Positions 32,786 to 41,058 of a stretch of DNA of 41,058 nt are shown piece after piece. Position 1 is the first letter of the stretch. Each line of letters opens with the position of its first letter. Source of the DNA: Hermodarchaeum sp048939595 (GTDB lineage Archaea; Asgardarchaeota; Hermodarchaeia; Hermodarchaeales; Hermodarchaeaceae); NCBI GenBank assembly GCA_048939595.1, contig JBHLPI010000010.1:1-41058 (forward strand), read 5' to 3'. The translations under genes were made by a program, and so were the position numbers. A model generated the notes under the pieces. The model was not told the DNA's origin, did not search any database, and worked only from the letters and a program-made list of their open reading frames with translations.

Positions 32786-33663
32786 TGTTTCTTCGCTCCT
32801 TTCCGTAGATTGTCAAGTTTCGATGAAGCGTAAGTATATCGCGCAAAGGTACCGGCAAGTCGAGGTAATTGGAAGTTTGAAATTTCGTCTTCTTCCATAG
32901 AAGCTAAAGCGTCGAGCATCGCTACACCTTGGTCCCAAACAGTTTCTGAAGGACCTCGACAGCCAGTACAGGGCATCCCGCGGCGGGTGCATTCAGCATT
33001 ACAGCCTGCACGTGTTGCGGGTCCCATGCAGAGAAAACCTTGAGAAAGCAAGCACTTGCCTGGTTCAGGGATTTCATGGGTGCGACGAAGTTGTTTGGGA
33101 ATTTCTGTGAGGCGTTCTAAGGGGCATTCATCACAGATGCTTTTCGTGGAGAGCTTGGGTGTTTCTCCGGCGAGAAGGGTGGTTAGCACTTTAGCGATTT
33201 CATCAGGATGTGGTGGACAGCCAGGAATAACGAAATCAACTTTTACCACATCACTGAGCCGTAAGTCTGCAGGAAGCACTTGGGGAACATTTTCATGTGG
33301 AACGACCTTTTGCGCCATGAGAATTGTTTTATGATAAACGTATTCGACGCCCTCTTTGGCATCAAAAATATTGGCCAAACCATTCACACCACCATGGGCT
33401 GAGCAGGCACCGAAGGCGATGATATATTTGGCTTGTTTACGCATGGCTTTTGCCATTTCCTGGTCATGATTGGTGCGGATACTTCCTTCAATGAGGGCAA
33501 CATCGATATTCGGAGGAATGGGATTTTTCGTATCAACCACAGGATACGAATAGACGAGTTCGACATCTTTTAGAATATCAAGTAATGCGACTCCGGTATC
33601 AAGAAGGGCGATATGGCACCCACTGCAGCCAGCCATGCCCATAGTGGCGATTCGCACGGTCAT
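32782..33663 (-). CDS. mvhG: F420-non-reducing hydrogenase small subunit MvhG
   Basis: The electron-transfer subunit of the hydrogenase, carrying three iron-sulfur clusters. The proximal cluster motif is MAGCSGCHIAL near the N-terminus with FGACSAHGGVNG and IPGCPPHP. Further cysteines for the medial and distal clusters lie in CDECPLERL, GKCLLSQGFLCMGPATRAGC and CTRRGMPCTGCRGP. The 293-residue length is normal for MvhG. It passes electrons from MvhA to MvhD and from there to HdrA. It overlaps mvhD and mvhA by four bases on each side, so the order D-G-A is translationally coupled, as in methanogens. Confidence 0.96.
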   Translation of the reverse strand: MTVRIATMGMAGCSGCHIALLDTGVALLDILKDVELVYSYPVVDTKNPIPPNIDVALIEGSIRTNHDQEMAKAMRKQAKYIIAFGACSAHGGVNGLANIFDAKEGVEYVYHKTILMAQKVVPHENVPQVLPADLRLSDVVKVDFVIPGCPPHPDEIAKVLTTLLAGETPKLSTKSICDECPLERLTEIPKQLRRTHEIPEPGKCLLSQGFLCMGPATRAGCNAECTRRGMPCTGCRGPSETVWDQGVAMLDALASMEEDEISNFQLPRLAGTFARYTYASSKLDNLRKGAKKQ

Positions 33664-34136
33664 TCACATTTCACCTCAGGTTTCGAGTATTTGAGGGGAT
33701 TCGGTCCTAGCTCCAATATGCGCTCATAAAACGATGTCGCAGTTTCTACCCATTTTCCAGCCATTCCTGCACTCATGAGTTCAAAGACTAATCGGCCTCC
33801 AAGTCCAATCGCTTCGAGGTCTTTGGCAAGTTTTTGCATACGTTTCTCAGCATGATAGTTACCTGTAACGAAGTGGCATTGATCTTTGAGACACCCGGTC
33901 ACCATGACGCCATCTGCACCTTCTTGAAAGGCTTCGAGGACATGAAGGGGATCAACTCGTCCCGAACAAGGGACGCGGATAATTTCGACGTTAACGGGAT
34001 AAGGCATCTTACTGGTCCCGGCCAAATCTGCAGCGCCATAAGAACAATAGTGGCAACAGAAGCTAACGATGCGTGGCTCGAACGCAGGCTTAGGTTTGGC
34101 TGGTGTTTGTGTTGGTTTAGGTTTTGCTTTACTCAT
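33660..34136 (-). CDS. mvhD: Hydrogenase iron-sulfur subunit MvhD
   Basis: MvhD carries a [2Fe-2S] cluster and links the hydrogenase to HdrA. The cysteine pattern is present: FCCHYCSYGAADLAG, VPCSGRVDP and TGCLKDQCHFVTGN. At 158 residues it is slightly long because of an N-terminal Lys/Pro/Thr-rich extension (KAKPKPTQTPAKPKP), a likely flexible linker not needed for the fold. The gene overlaps the preceding hdrA and the following mvhG by four bases. A second MvhD-like domain is fused to the first HdrA of the operon, so the complex has two such electron entry points. Confidence 0.95.
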   Translation of the reverse strand: MSKAKPKPTQTPAKPKPAFEPRIVSFCCHYCSYGAADLAGTSKMPYPVNVEIIRVPCSGRVDPLHVLEAFQEGADGVMVTGCLKDQCHFVTGNYHAEKRMQKLAKDLEAIGLGGRLVFELMSAGMAGKWVETATSFYERILELGPNPLKYSKPEVKCE

Positions 34137-36121
34137 TTTTTGGGGGCCCCCACATTGGCGAGTAAGCCTTCAATTTGGGAGTAAATCTGTTTGTCACGAA
34201 AATGCCGAAGTTGGATGGCTTCTGCGGGACATTCCACCACACAGATGCCGCAGCCTTTACATGCGACTTCGATGACTTTAGCGATGCCTCCCTCCATGTA
34301 AATAGCGCTGTACGGACAGACGGCGTAGCAGTTCGCGCAGCCGATGCAAAGGGATTCATCAACAATGGATTTTGCTAGGTCGACTTCGACTTCACCTTTG
34401 CTCATGGGGATTGCGGCGTGGGATGCAGCTGCAGCACCCATAAAGGAAGCTTCAGCTATATCGCGGGGACTACTGCAGGCTCCAGCAAGGTAAATGCCAT
34501 CGGTTGTGGTGTCGACGGGAGCTAGTTTGAGGTGGTATTCTCGGAAGAAGCCTTTGAGGTCAACTTCCAGATTAAGGGTGTGAGCGAGTTCTTTTGCGCC
34601 TTCTGCCGGGATCATTGCAGCGGAAAGGACCAAGAGGTCAACTTCAACGCTTTCTTTTGAACCATTATGATGCTCTACGGAGAGTGTTAGACTCTTATTC
34701 GGGGTTTCTTTCACATCAGTTATGTCAGCACGGTGGAAGTTGACACCAAGTTTTTGGGCTTTTAGATAGTAACGTTCGTATTCTTTTCCTTGAAGCCGGA
34801 TGTCTTTGTAGAAGATGGTAACTTCGGTGTCTGGCCAGTGTTCTTTGATATAGACAGCATGCTTTATAGCGACTTGGCAACAGACGCGTGAACAATGGGA
34901 ATAATACTCAGGATTGCGGCTGCCTACACATTGAATCATGCCCACGTGTTTCGGTGGTTTCTTATCTGAGATTCGGAGGAGTTTTCCGTCAGTCGGACCG
35001 AGGGGGTCTATCATCCGAGCTAGGGTAAGTTGCAAGATGACGTTGGGGCTTTCTCCATATTGGTAGAGGCCGGTTGGTTGGAAGATGTCATAGCCTGTTG
35101 CTACAATTGCGGTCCCAACTGTGAGATCAGTATCTTTTGGTTGGTCATCCAGGTGGATAGCATCGACGGGGCAGATTTCTCCGCATTTTCCGCATTTTGT
35201 GCAGTGGTCGAAATCGATAACCGGTGCTCGTGGTACAGCTTGCGGATAAGGCAAATAGATTGCTTTTCGTGTTCCAAGACCAAAGTCCAGTTCATGGGGA
35301 ATCTCGACTGGACACACTTCCATGCATTTTCCACAAAGTGTGCAGGTATTGATGTCCACACCGCGGGGTTGCGAGTGGAGTTTGACTTGGAAGTTGCCAA
35401 TGTAACCTCCGAATTGTTTGACTTCAGTTTGGGTATACACGGTGATTTTGGGGTCGTTGAGGAGAATCCGTTTGGAAAGGCATTTTCGAGCCATTTCTCC
35501 GTGTCGAGGAGGTACACAGACGCCACAGGTGTCTGTCATGAAGACAAAGCCAAGTTGGGCAGCTTTTCCACCGAGCGCTGGGCTTCGTTCCACTAAATGC
35601 ACTTCATAGCCTTCGTCGGCGAGTAGAGTACTAGCAGTGATTCCAGCAATTCCGGCCCCGATGACCATGCATACGGGTGGTACTTTTTGGGTAGTGGATC
35701 CAATGGATTCGAGTTGGGATGCCCGAAAGACCGCGGCACGAACGAGATCTTTGGCTTTTTGGGTGGCTTCGTTATACTCGTCTTTTTGTTTCATGTGAGC
35801 CCAAGAGACTTGTTCGCGAATGTTTGCCATTTCAAAGAAAAAGGGATTAATACCTGCTTCCATAACAGTGCGGCGGAAGGTAGGCTCGTGGAGTTTGGGA
35901 CTGCAGGACGCAACGATGACACGATTAAGGTTGTGTTTCTTGATGTGGTCTTTGATGACGTTTTGTCCCTCTTCGGAACAGGTGAAGAGTTGCCAGCCTG
36001 CATAAGCGACATTCGGTAAATCCTTGGCATATTCTGCTACTGCAGGGACATCAACAACCTTAGCAATATTTGTGCCACATTTGCAGACAAATACTCCGAT
36101 ACGAGGTTCTTCTACTGTCAT
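34133..36121 (-). CDS. hdrA: HdrA, heterodisulfide reductase-like flavin subunit (second copy, no MvhD domain)
   Basis: HdrA is the FAD-containing subunit where electron bifurcation takes place. The 662-residue protein has an N-terminal cluster region (FVCKCGTNIA), the FAD motif GAGIAG (about 155-160), TDTCGVCVPPRHGEMARKC in the cluster-binding insert, a ferredoxin pair (CTLCGKCMEVCP and CTKCGKCGEICP) and a C-terminal ferredoxin pair (CIGCANCYAVCP and CKGCGICVVECP). The start is ATG 36121 because GGAGGTT (36128-36134) is an excellent Shine-Dalgarno; the longer frame from 36202 overlaps the preceding gene. Only four bases separate it from the stop of the other hdrA. Compared with that copy, it lacks the MvhD tail and has TDTCGVC in place of LDCSIC. 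Confidence 0.94.
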   Translation of the reverse strand: MTVEEPRIGVFVCKCGTNIAKVVDVPAVAEYAKDLPNVAYAGWQLFTCSEEGQNVIKDHIKKHNLNRVIVASCSPKLHEPTFRRTVMEAGINPFFFEMANIREQVSWAHMKQKDEYNEATQKAKDLVRAAVFRASQLESIGSTTQKVPPVCMVIGAGIAGITASTLLADEGYEVHLVERSPALGGKAAQLGFVFMTDTCGVCVPPRHGEMARKCLSKRILLNDPKITVYTQTEVKQFGGYIGNFQVKLHSQPRGVDINTCTLCGKCMEVCPVEIPHELDFGLGTRKAIYLPYPQAVPRAPVIDFDHCTKCGKCGEICPVDAIHLDDQPKDTDLTVGTAIVATGYDIFQPTGLYQYGESPNVILQLTLARMIDPLGPTDGKLLRISDKKPPKHVGMIQCVGSRNPEYYSHCSRVCCQVAIKHAVYIKEHWPDTEVTIFYKDIRLQGKEYERYYLKAQKLGVNFHRADITDVKETPNKSLTLSVEHHNGSKESVEVDLLVLSAAMIPAEGAKELAHTLNLEVDLKGFFREYHLKLAPVDTTTDGIYLAGACSSPRDIAEASFMGAAAASHAAIPMSKGEVEVDLAKSIVDESLCIGCANCYAVCPYSAIYMEGGIAKVIEVACKGCGICVVECPAEAIQLRHFRDKQIYSQIEGLLANVGAPKK

Positions 36122-36125
36122 AATG

Positions 36126-38477
36126 TTAACCTCCATTCCGTCCTTTAATCGTATCCACTGCTTTCTGTGCAGTCGCGGCGAATTCTTTCGCTTCGCGACC
36201 AATCATTTGTACCACCTGAACAATAGCAGGATCTGCTCCTGATTGTTGGATTATATTACGTACGACTCGAGCACGGCTATTAGCCATGCGAGAGCCACGC
36301 CCATAATGACAAAGTTCAGATGCACAAGCAAACAGAATAACGCCATCCGCTCCTTGTTCTAGCGTTTTGAGAATTTTAGGAGTTGAGACACTACCTGTGC
36401 AAGGGACTTCGAGTAAATGTAAATCTGCGGGATATTGGAGGCGTTTTTCACCAGCTTCGTCTATTGCTCGATACATACACTCATTACACGCAAACCCAAC
36501 GATAACCGATTCGGGTCCTTCGACACTGTTGCTGAGGAGTCCATCGATAGCAGCGTCTAAAACGCTGGGATTAACATTCAGAGGACCAATTGCGCCAACT
36601 GGACAGGTTGCCATACATTCGCCACATGCTTGGCAGCGAACCTCATCAACCACGACGCAGTCTTTGTTTTCGTTAAAGGCAATAGCTTGAGAAGGACATG
36701 CAGGAATGCACAGTCCACAGGCGGTACAAACGTCCTTGTTGACCACTGCTACATCGAGTTCCTTTGAAACTGATTGAGTGGAAAGCCAAACCGAGGATTC
36801 TTCAGCCGCTGCTCCTGCTTGTTCAACCGATTCGGGAATATCTTTAGGACCATGACAGGTGCCTGCAATGAAAACGCCATTAATGTCCGTGCGTGCCAAG
36901 GCCACCTTTTCATCCTGGGCTTCAAAAAAGCCAAGTTCCCCAAGGGGAATCCCGAACATTTCTGCTAGCTTATCGGTTCCGGGAGAGGGTGTCATGGCAC
37001 AGGAAAGCACGACAATGTCCGCAGGAAGCGAATGTGATTTTCCATAAGGATCCAAATATTTGACAGTGGGCTTGCCATTATTCAAGACAATTTCAAGGTT
37101 ATCGCCCCGATATACGAATTTGATATTGTACTCAGCCTTAGCTCTTTCATAGAATTCATCGAACCCTTTTCCACCAGCTCGGATATCCCTGGCAACGATG
37201 GTGATGTCCAGGTTGGGGTCATATTCTAATTTAGCAAGCTCTGCATGTTTAATGGCAGCCATACAGCAATAAGCGGAGCATTGCCAGCTATACCGTTCAT
37301 CACGGCTGCCCACACATTGAATCATTACAATCTTTTCAGGTTTCCGTCCATCTGAGGGAACTTCCAGCTTGCCACCAAAGGGTCCAACAGAATCCATCAT
37401 TCGGATGAACTGCATTTGCGTCATCACATCCGGGCTCTCTGCATAATGTAATTCGGGAACCACTGATGGATCGAATTCCTTGAACCCAGTTGCCAAAATA
37501 ACACTTCCCACTTGGATGTTGACGGTCTCATTTTTCATATCATAGGCAATGGCGTCAGCCGGACAGACCTTCTCGCAAACTCCACATTTGTCGTTGGTGA
37601 GCTTCTTGCAGTACTCTGCATCAATGGTTACCTTGCGGGGCACGCTTTGAGAAAAGGGCATATAGATAGCACGACGCTTAGCAACATTCCAAGCCCAGGC
37701 ATCATCCACTCTGGTGGGGCATTTTTCTGTACACTGCATACAGCCGGTACACTTGTCCCAATCCACATAGGTTGCCTTCTTATTCAACGTAAGAATCCAG
37801 TCCTTATCCGTATGCTTCGCCCCAACAAGCTCTGTATACGGATACAACTCGATATTCGGGTGAGTCGCAGTTTCCGCCATCTTTGGGCCTAAAATACAAA
37901 TTGAACAGTCCAAGGTGGGATAGGTTTTATTTAGGACAGCCATGTGTCCGCCGATGGTGGGTTCTTTTTCTACTAAATGGACTTTAATGCCTCGATTGGC
38001 AAGATCGATGGCGGCTTGGATGCCTGCAATGCCTGCTCCAAGAACGGCGACTTCTTGCGTGACTGGAAAGGTTTTGGTGACAATTGGGCTTTGGGCAGCG
38101 ACACGGAAGACGGCGGCGCGGATGAGGCGTTTGGCTTTGGCAGTGGCACCTTTAGGGTTGTTTTGGTGGACCCATGCGCAGTGTTCGCGGATGTTGGCGA
38201 AGGTGATTTGTCCGTGGGTTAAGCCGGCTTCCTCGGCGGCATGATAAAAGCGGGGACCAAAGAGGTGGGGGCTGCAGGCTGCTATGACGAGGCGATCAAG
38301 TTTCTTTTCGGTGAGGGTTTGTATGAGGACTTGGAGAGGTTCATGCTGACACCAGTCGCTTCGGGTTTCGACATGTTTAACGTTAGGGAGGGTTTCTGAA
38401 AAAGTGGTAAGGGCTTCGAAGTTGAGGGTGTTACTAATGGTGTCACCGCAGTTACAGAGAAGGACGCCAATTTTCAT
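36126..38477 (-). CDS. hdrA: HdrA with fused C-terminal MvhD-like domain (first copy)
   Basis: The first gene of the operon, 783 residues. It has GVLLCNCG at the N-terminus, the FAD motif GAGIAG (147-152), KTYPTLDCSICILGPKM with the cysteines of the HdrA-specific cluster (C191, C194), ferredoxin-type motifs CTGCMQCTEKCP and CGVCEKVCP, and a C-terminal pair CTACGLCIPACP and CQACGECMATCP. Residues about 655-783 are an MvhD-like domain with FACNECMYR, VPCTGSV and FACASELCHYG. Fusions of this kind are known in HdrA2 of Methanosarcina and in QmoB of sulfate reducers. The start is ATG 38477 with AGGTG at 38486-38490; the frame extends to 38528 but that extension lies in the promoter. Confidence 0.95.
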   Translation of the reverse strand: MKIGVLLCNCGDTISNTLNFEALTTFSETLPNVKHVETRSDWCQHEPLQVLIQTLTEKKLDRLVIAACSPHLFGPRFYHAAEEAGLTHGQITFANIREHCAWVHQNNPKGATAKAKRLIRAAVFRVAAQSPIVTKTFPVTQEVAVLGAGIAGIQAAIDLANRGIKVHLVEKEPTIGGHMAVLNKTYPTLDCSICILGPKMAETATHPNIELYPYTELVGAKHTDKDWILTLNKKATYVDWDKCTGCMQCTEKCPTRVDDAWAWNVAKRRAIYMPFSQSVPRKVTIDAEYCKKLTNDKCGVCEKVCPADAIAYDMKNETVNIQVGSVILATGFKEFDPSVVPELHYAESPDVMTQMQFIRMMDSVGPFGGKLEVPSDGRKPEKIVMIQCVGSRDERYSWQCSAYCCMAAIKHAELAKLEYDPNLDITIVARDIRAGGKGFDEFYERAKAEYNIKFVYRGDNLEIVLNNGKPTVKYLDPYGKSHSLPADIVVLSCAMTPSPGTDKLAEMFGIPLGELGFFEAQDEKVALARTDINGVFIAGTCHGPKDIPESVEQAGAAAEESSVWLSTQSVSKELDVAVVNKDVCTACGLCIPACPSQAIAFNENKDCVVVDEVRCQACGECMATCPVGAIGPLNVNPSVLDAAIDGLLSNSVEGPESVIVGFACNECMYRAIDEAGEKRLQYPADLHLLEVPCTGSVSTPKILKTLEQGADGVILFACASELCHYGRGSRMANSRARVVRNIIQQSGADPAIVQVVQMIGREAKEFAATAQKAVDTIKGRNGG

Positions 38478-38524
38478 AATGTGGCACCTGAAATCGGAAG
38501 GATAAGGTAGCGGTTGTTGAAGCC

Positions 38525-38534
38525 ACATATATAC
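38525..38534. promoter_or_regulatory. Self-complementary TATA element between the hdrA operon and the MBL gene
   Basis: ACATATATAC contains the symmetrical TATATA (38528-38533). It lies about 50 bases from the hdrA start on the left and about 53 from the metallo-beta-lactamase gene start on the right, so it could serve either or both divergent promoters. No other TATA-like sequence is obvious in the 109-base gap. Confidence 0.45.
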
Positions 38535-38586
38535 TCATCACTCATACGATAGTTTATTCAACGGTAGGTCAGCATGGGTAGAGTGT

Positions 38587-39396
38587 ATGATAGAAATCGA
38601 GCGGTTTGATGAGACAGTGACATGTATCAAGACTGCTTCGCCATTGGGTGGACAGGCGATTATGTGGGTATATGCCTACCAAGTGGGGGAAATAGTGATT
38701 GATGCGGGTTGTTGGAATGCCGTTGAAGAATTACGAAGTTTTGCCCAACAGCACCCTGTGAAACGCGTGTTCGTGACGCATTATCATGAAGACCATTATG
38801 GAGGAAGTGCAGCGTTTCTTCCAAAGGCAGAGATATTTGCAGGACCAGTGACGCTAAAGTCGTTACATGAACCCTATTCTTTACCTGAATTTTTTCAGTT
38901 TGTATGGGGGCTTCCTAAGCCTGTTGTCGAAGCACAAGAATTCAGAGACCCGTTGCTTGTTGTAGGTGATTTGACCTTTGAGGTCGTGGATTTGTCGGGG
39001 CATTGTGAAGAGATGATTGGCTTTTGGGAACCAAATCAAAGATGGTTTTTCTCATCAGATGCGGTTCCGCTTCCTTCACGGAAACAGATGGCGATGCCTG
39101 AAGAGAATATTCCTATGATGATTCAGCGTATGCATGAAATCCAAGATAAGGATCCAGATGTGCTTTTTGACGGGCACCGAGGACCAGTCGTGCATCCACA
39201 GGAGCATATCGCGATGCGCATTAGATTTCTCTCTGACTTGCAGAGCCAAGTCCAAGAGTTGAGAGCAGAGGGAAAAAGCATTTCTGAAATCAAGGATGTG
39301 CTCGGGTTTCCGGAACCTTGGTATCTTCCTAATACAGAGGGTCGATTTAGTGTGGAGCACTTAATTCGGTCACTTGCCGAAGACCGTGTGAGCTAG
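38587..39396 (+). CDS. Metallo-beta-lactamase-fold protein
   Basis: A 269-residue MBL-fold hydrolase. Metal ligands are in VTHYHEDHYGG (H-x-H-x-D-H), the histidine in VDLSGHCEEMIGFW, the aspartate in FFSSDAVPLPS and the last histidine in LFDGHRGPVVHP, so the dinuclear site appears complete. The C-terminal part (VQELRAEGKSISEIKDVLGF) is helical. It differs from the MBL protein at 6953-7819 in spacing and tail and is not a recent duplicate. It is divergent from the hdrA/mvh operon and may share its promoter. Substrate is unknown. No signal peptide is seen. Confidence 0.85.
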   Translation: MIEIERFDETVTCIKTASPLGGQAIMWVYAYQVGEIVIDAGCWNAVEELRSFAQQHPVKRVFVTHYHEDHYGGSAAFLPKAEIFAGPVTLKSLHEPYSLPEFFQFVWGLPKPVVEAQEFRDPLLVVGDLTFEVVDLSGHCEEMIGFWEPNQRWFFSSDAVPLPSRKQMAMPEENIPMMIQRMHEIQDKDPDVLFDGHRGPVVHPQEHIAMRIRFLSDLQSQVQELRAEGKSISEIKDVLGFPEPWYLPNTEGRFSVEHLIRSLAEDRVS

Positions 39397-39562
39397 ATTG
39401 TTTTTTCTACAACAAAGCGGTTTCTTTAGCGGAGCGATGAAAAGGTTTTATACCGTTCATTGAGCGGGTTTTGAGTAAGGGGTTTGAAGCCAGCCAGAAG
39501 CTATGTGCCAAGCATTTGACACTTCGGTCTACCTGATGCCCTCGTCGTATGAGGTCCTGCCA

Positions 39563-41058
39563 ATGCCATTGCCTACGCGTCCTGATTCTTCGACAACAGA
39601 TACAACGAAACGTGGTTCTCAAGATCGTTTTCGACGCCTTGTTGATTCCACTGGAGCGTTAGTGGTTGGTGTTGATCTACAAGGCAAAATTACTTTGTTT
39701 AACCGACGATGCGAGGAGGTCACTGGATATTCAGAAGCTGAGGTTCTGGGAAAAGACATCGTTGAATTATTCATCCCCGAGGATGAACGCCCTGAGTTAT
39801 TGAAGCGTTTACAGAACCTAGTTCTGGGGAAAATGCCATCTTATTCGCCGCAAGTGCACTGGATTACTAAATCTGGTAAGAAACGCTTGATGCGGTGGAA
39901 TAATACCTTTGTCCTTGACGAAAACGGGAACGTTGAGGAGATTTACGGTATCGGCATCGATATTACTACAGAGAAGGAAATGGAATCCGCCCTAGAGCAG
40001 GCTGAGGCTAAGTACTATAATCTGATTGACAAATCGCTTGAAGGATTTGTTATCATTGCGGGAAAACCTCCGAAAATTGTGTTCTCAAACCCTGTGGCCT
40101 CTGCAATTTCGGGATACTCCTCAGAGGAATTGCTTTCCTTATCCCCATCCGAATTTGCGGCGCTTTTTCTTCCCGAGGACCAAGGGAATATCATCGAAGG
40201 AATTCAACGAGTTTTGGATGACGCTGAACCTGTCCAGCGTGAATTCCGAATCCTTCGGAAGGATGGCAGCATTTCGTGGATTCGTGCTTTTGGTTCCCGA
40301 ATCGATTATGAGGGAGAGCCGGCACTCCAGCTTGCCTTTATCAATATTACCGAATGGAAAGAAGTACAACTTGCTTTAGAAGAATCAGAAGCAGAGTACC
40401 GAAGCCTGTTCGATAGTGTTCCTGTGGGTATTTTCCGAACCACCCCAGAAGGGGAGATTCTTGATGCTAATCCCGCTTTAGTTGAAATGTTGGGTTTTCA
40501 GGAAAAGAATGAGCTACTGAAACATAAAGCCTCAGAGTTTTACCTTCACGCAGGGGATCGAAAACTTTGGGAGAATCATATTAAAAAGGAGGAAATCGTG
40601 CGGGGCTTTGAAGTTGAGTTCAAACGGAAAGATGAGGAAATCATCTGGATCGAGTTGAATGCGCGGGTAATACGGGATGCAAATGGTGACGTTTACTGTT
40701 ATGAGGGAACCTTAGAGGATATCACGGAACGGAAGAACGCAGTAATCAAGTTACAGTCTGCCCACCAGCGAGCCGAATTCCTTGTTGACCTCATGGCCCA
40801 TGATTTGAATAATATTAACCAAGGCATCATGCTAACACTTGAGATGATTGAAAGTGATGAAAAGCTGCCAGCACATATCCGAGAGGGACTCCAAGCATCT
40901 CTCGATCAGGTAGAGCGCAGTGCTGAACTCATCTCGAACGTGAAGCGATTGCAATCTCTCGAGTCTGAACCCCGCCGATTATCTAACCGGGATCTTTCAC
41001 CACCTTTTCACGCGGCAGTGCGTGCAGTGGAAAGAGCCTTTCCTAACAAACAACTCTT
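39563..41058 (+). CDS. PAS-domain sensor histidine kinase, cut by the window end
   Basis: An open frame of 498 codons with no stop before the window end. The ATG at 39563 follows GAGGT (39551-39555) at good distance; the ATG at 39536 is in frame but has no such site. Three PAS domains are visible at about 24-140, 145-265 and 270-390, the first opening RLVDSTGALVVGVDL and the third AEYRSLFDSVPVGIF. A dimerisation helix with MAHDLNNINQGIML contains the phospho-acceptor histidine. The ATPase domain should follow outside the window. No membrane segment is seen. Its third PAS domain closely matches the fourth PAS of the kinase at 12682-15231. A TATA-like GGTTTTATACC lies about 110 bases upstream. 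Confidence 0.88.
   Translation, partial: MPLPTRPDSSTTDTTKRGSQDRFRRLVDSTGALVVGVDLQGKITLFNRRCEEVTGYSEAEVLGKDIVELFIPEDERPELLKRLQNLVLGKMPSYSPQVHWITKSGKKRLMRWNNTFVLDENGNVEEIYGIGIDITTEKEMESALEQAEAKYYNLIDKSLEGFVIIAGKPPKIVFSNPVASAISGYSSEELLSLSPSEFAALFLPEDQGNIIEGIQRVLDDAEPVQREFRILRKDGSISWIRAFGSRIDYEGEPALQLAFINITEWKEVQLALEESEAEYRSLFDSVPVGIFRTTPEGEILDANPALVEMLGFQEKNELLKHKASEFYLHAGDRKLWENHIKKEEIVRGFEVEFKRKDEEIIWIELNARVIRDANGDVYCYEGTLEDITERKNAVIKLQSAHQRAEFLVDLMAHDLNNINQGIMLTLEMIESDEKLPAHIREGLQASLDQVERSAELISNVKRLQSLESEPRRLSNRDLSPPFHAAVRAVERAFPNKQL

Noticed and set aside
39407..39622. Leftward 71-residue frame overlapping the start of the terminal kinase
   Set aside because: Arg/Trp/Cys-rich composition with no promoter or ribosome site, antisense to the kinase leader and start.
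1..41058. tRNA, rRNA, CRISPR array, transposase or integrase
   Set aside because: The gaps were read for cloverleaf-like or CCA-ended sequences, for evenly spaced repeats and for terminal inverted repeats, and none was seen. A covariance-model scan would be decisive for RNA genes.

Overview
The window comes from an archaeon that carries the tetrahydromethanopterin (archaeal) Wood-Ljungdahl pathway. The evidence is genes for formylmethanofuran dehydrogenase subunits A and C, formylmethanofuran:H4MPT formyltransferase and methenyl-H4MPT cyclohydrolase, an F420-non-reducing hydrogenase (MvhDGA) with two HdrA proteins, the archaeal repair protein NreA, and archaeal TATA-type promoters combined with Shine-Dalgarno sites and GTG/TTG starts. 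A small protein that looks like a longin domain would fit an Asgard-type lineage, but no rRNA or other decisive marker is present, so the lineage is left open. No methyl-coenzyme M reductase gene lies in this window, so methanogenesis can be neither claimed nor excluded.

Layout. 1-3.6 kb: a truncated membrane-anchored extracytoplasmic protein, a DUF389 membrane protein and fwdA. 3.7-9.2 kb: a giant GNAT-plus-beta-sandwich protein, a metallo-beta-lactamase-fold hydrolase, two overlapping unknown genes and an orphan CheY-like receiver. 9.4-12.65 kb: a copper module made of a CopA-type P1B ATPase, a PadR-like regulator with a C-terminal TRASH metal-binding domain, and a divergent 47-residue YHS protein, with palindromes in the shared promoter. 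12.7-15.2 kb: a five-PAS histidine kinase. 15.4-18.7 kb: ftr, a DUF1801 gene, and the overlapping pair fwdC-mch. 18.9-25 kb: a membrane-transport stretch with a P3A proton ATPase, an APC permease, a small unknown protein and a CPA1 antiporter. 25-31.3 kb: nreA, a UbiA-family prenyltransferase, a ferritin-like protein, a radical SAM protein, a winged-helix protein, a TPR-like protein, the longin-like protein and two very small genes. 31.4-38.5 kb: one leftward operon hdrA(with MvhD domain)-hdrA-mvhD-mvhG-mvhA. 38.6-41 kb: another metallo-beta-lactamase-fold protein and a PAS kinase cut by the window end.

How the genes fit together. The hydrogenase/HdrA operon would take electrons from H2 and, by flavin-based bifurcation, deliver low-potential electrons such as those needed by formylmethanofuran dehydrogenase. 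Ftr and Mch then move the C1 unit onto and along H4MPT. HdrB and HdrC, the heterodisulfide-reducing subunits, are absent from the operon, which instead has a tandem HdrA pair. That is the most interesting architecture in the window. The second is the compact copper-response module with an unusual HTH-TRASH regulator.

No tRNA, rRNA, CRISPR array, insertion sequence or integrase was seen. Intergenic gaps of about 150-275 bases occur at 525-683, 1695-1887, 9187-9401, 15232-15383, 16649-16823, 18682-18885, 22642-22916, 23271-23542, 29605-29861, 30888-31038 and 39397-39562. They hold promoters and the short repeats listed below and nothing else I can recognise.
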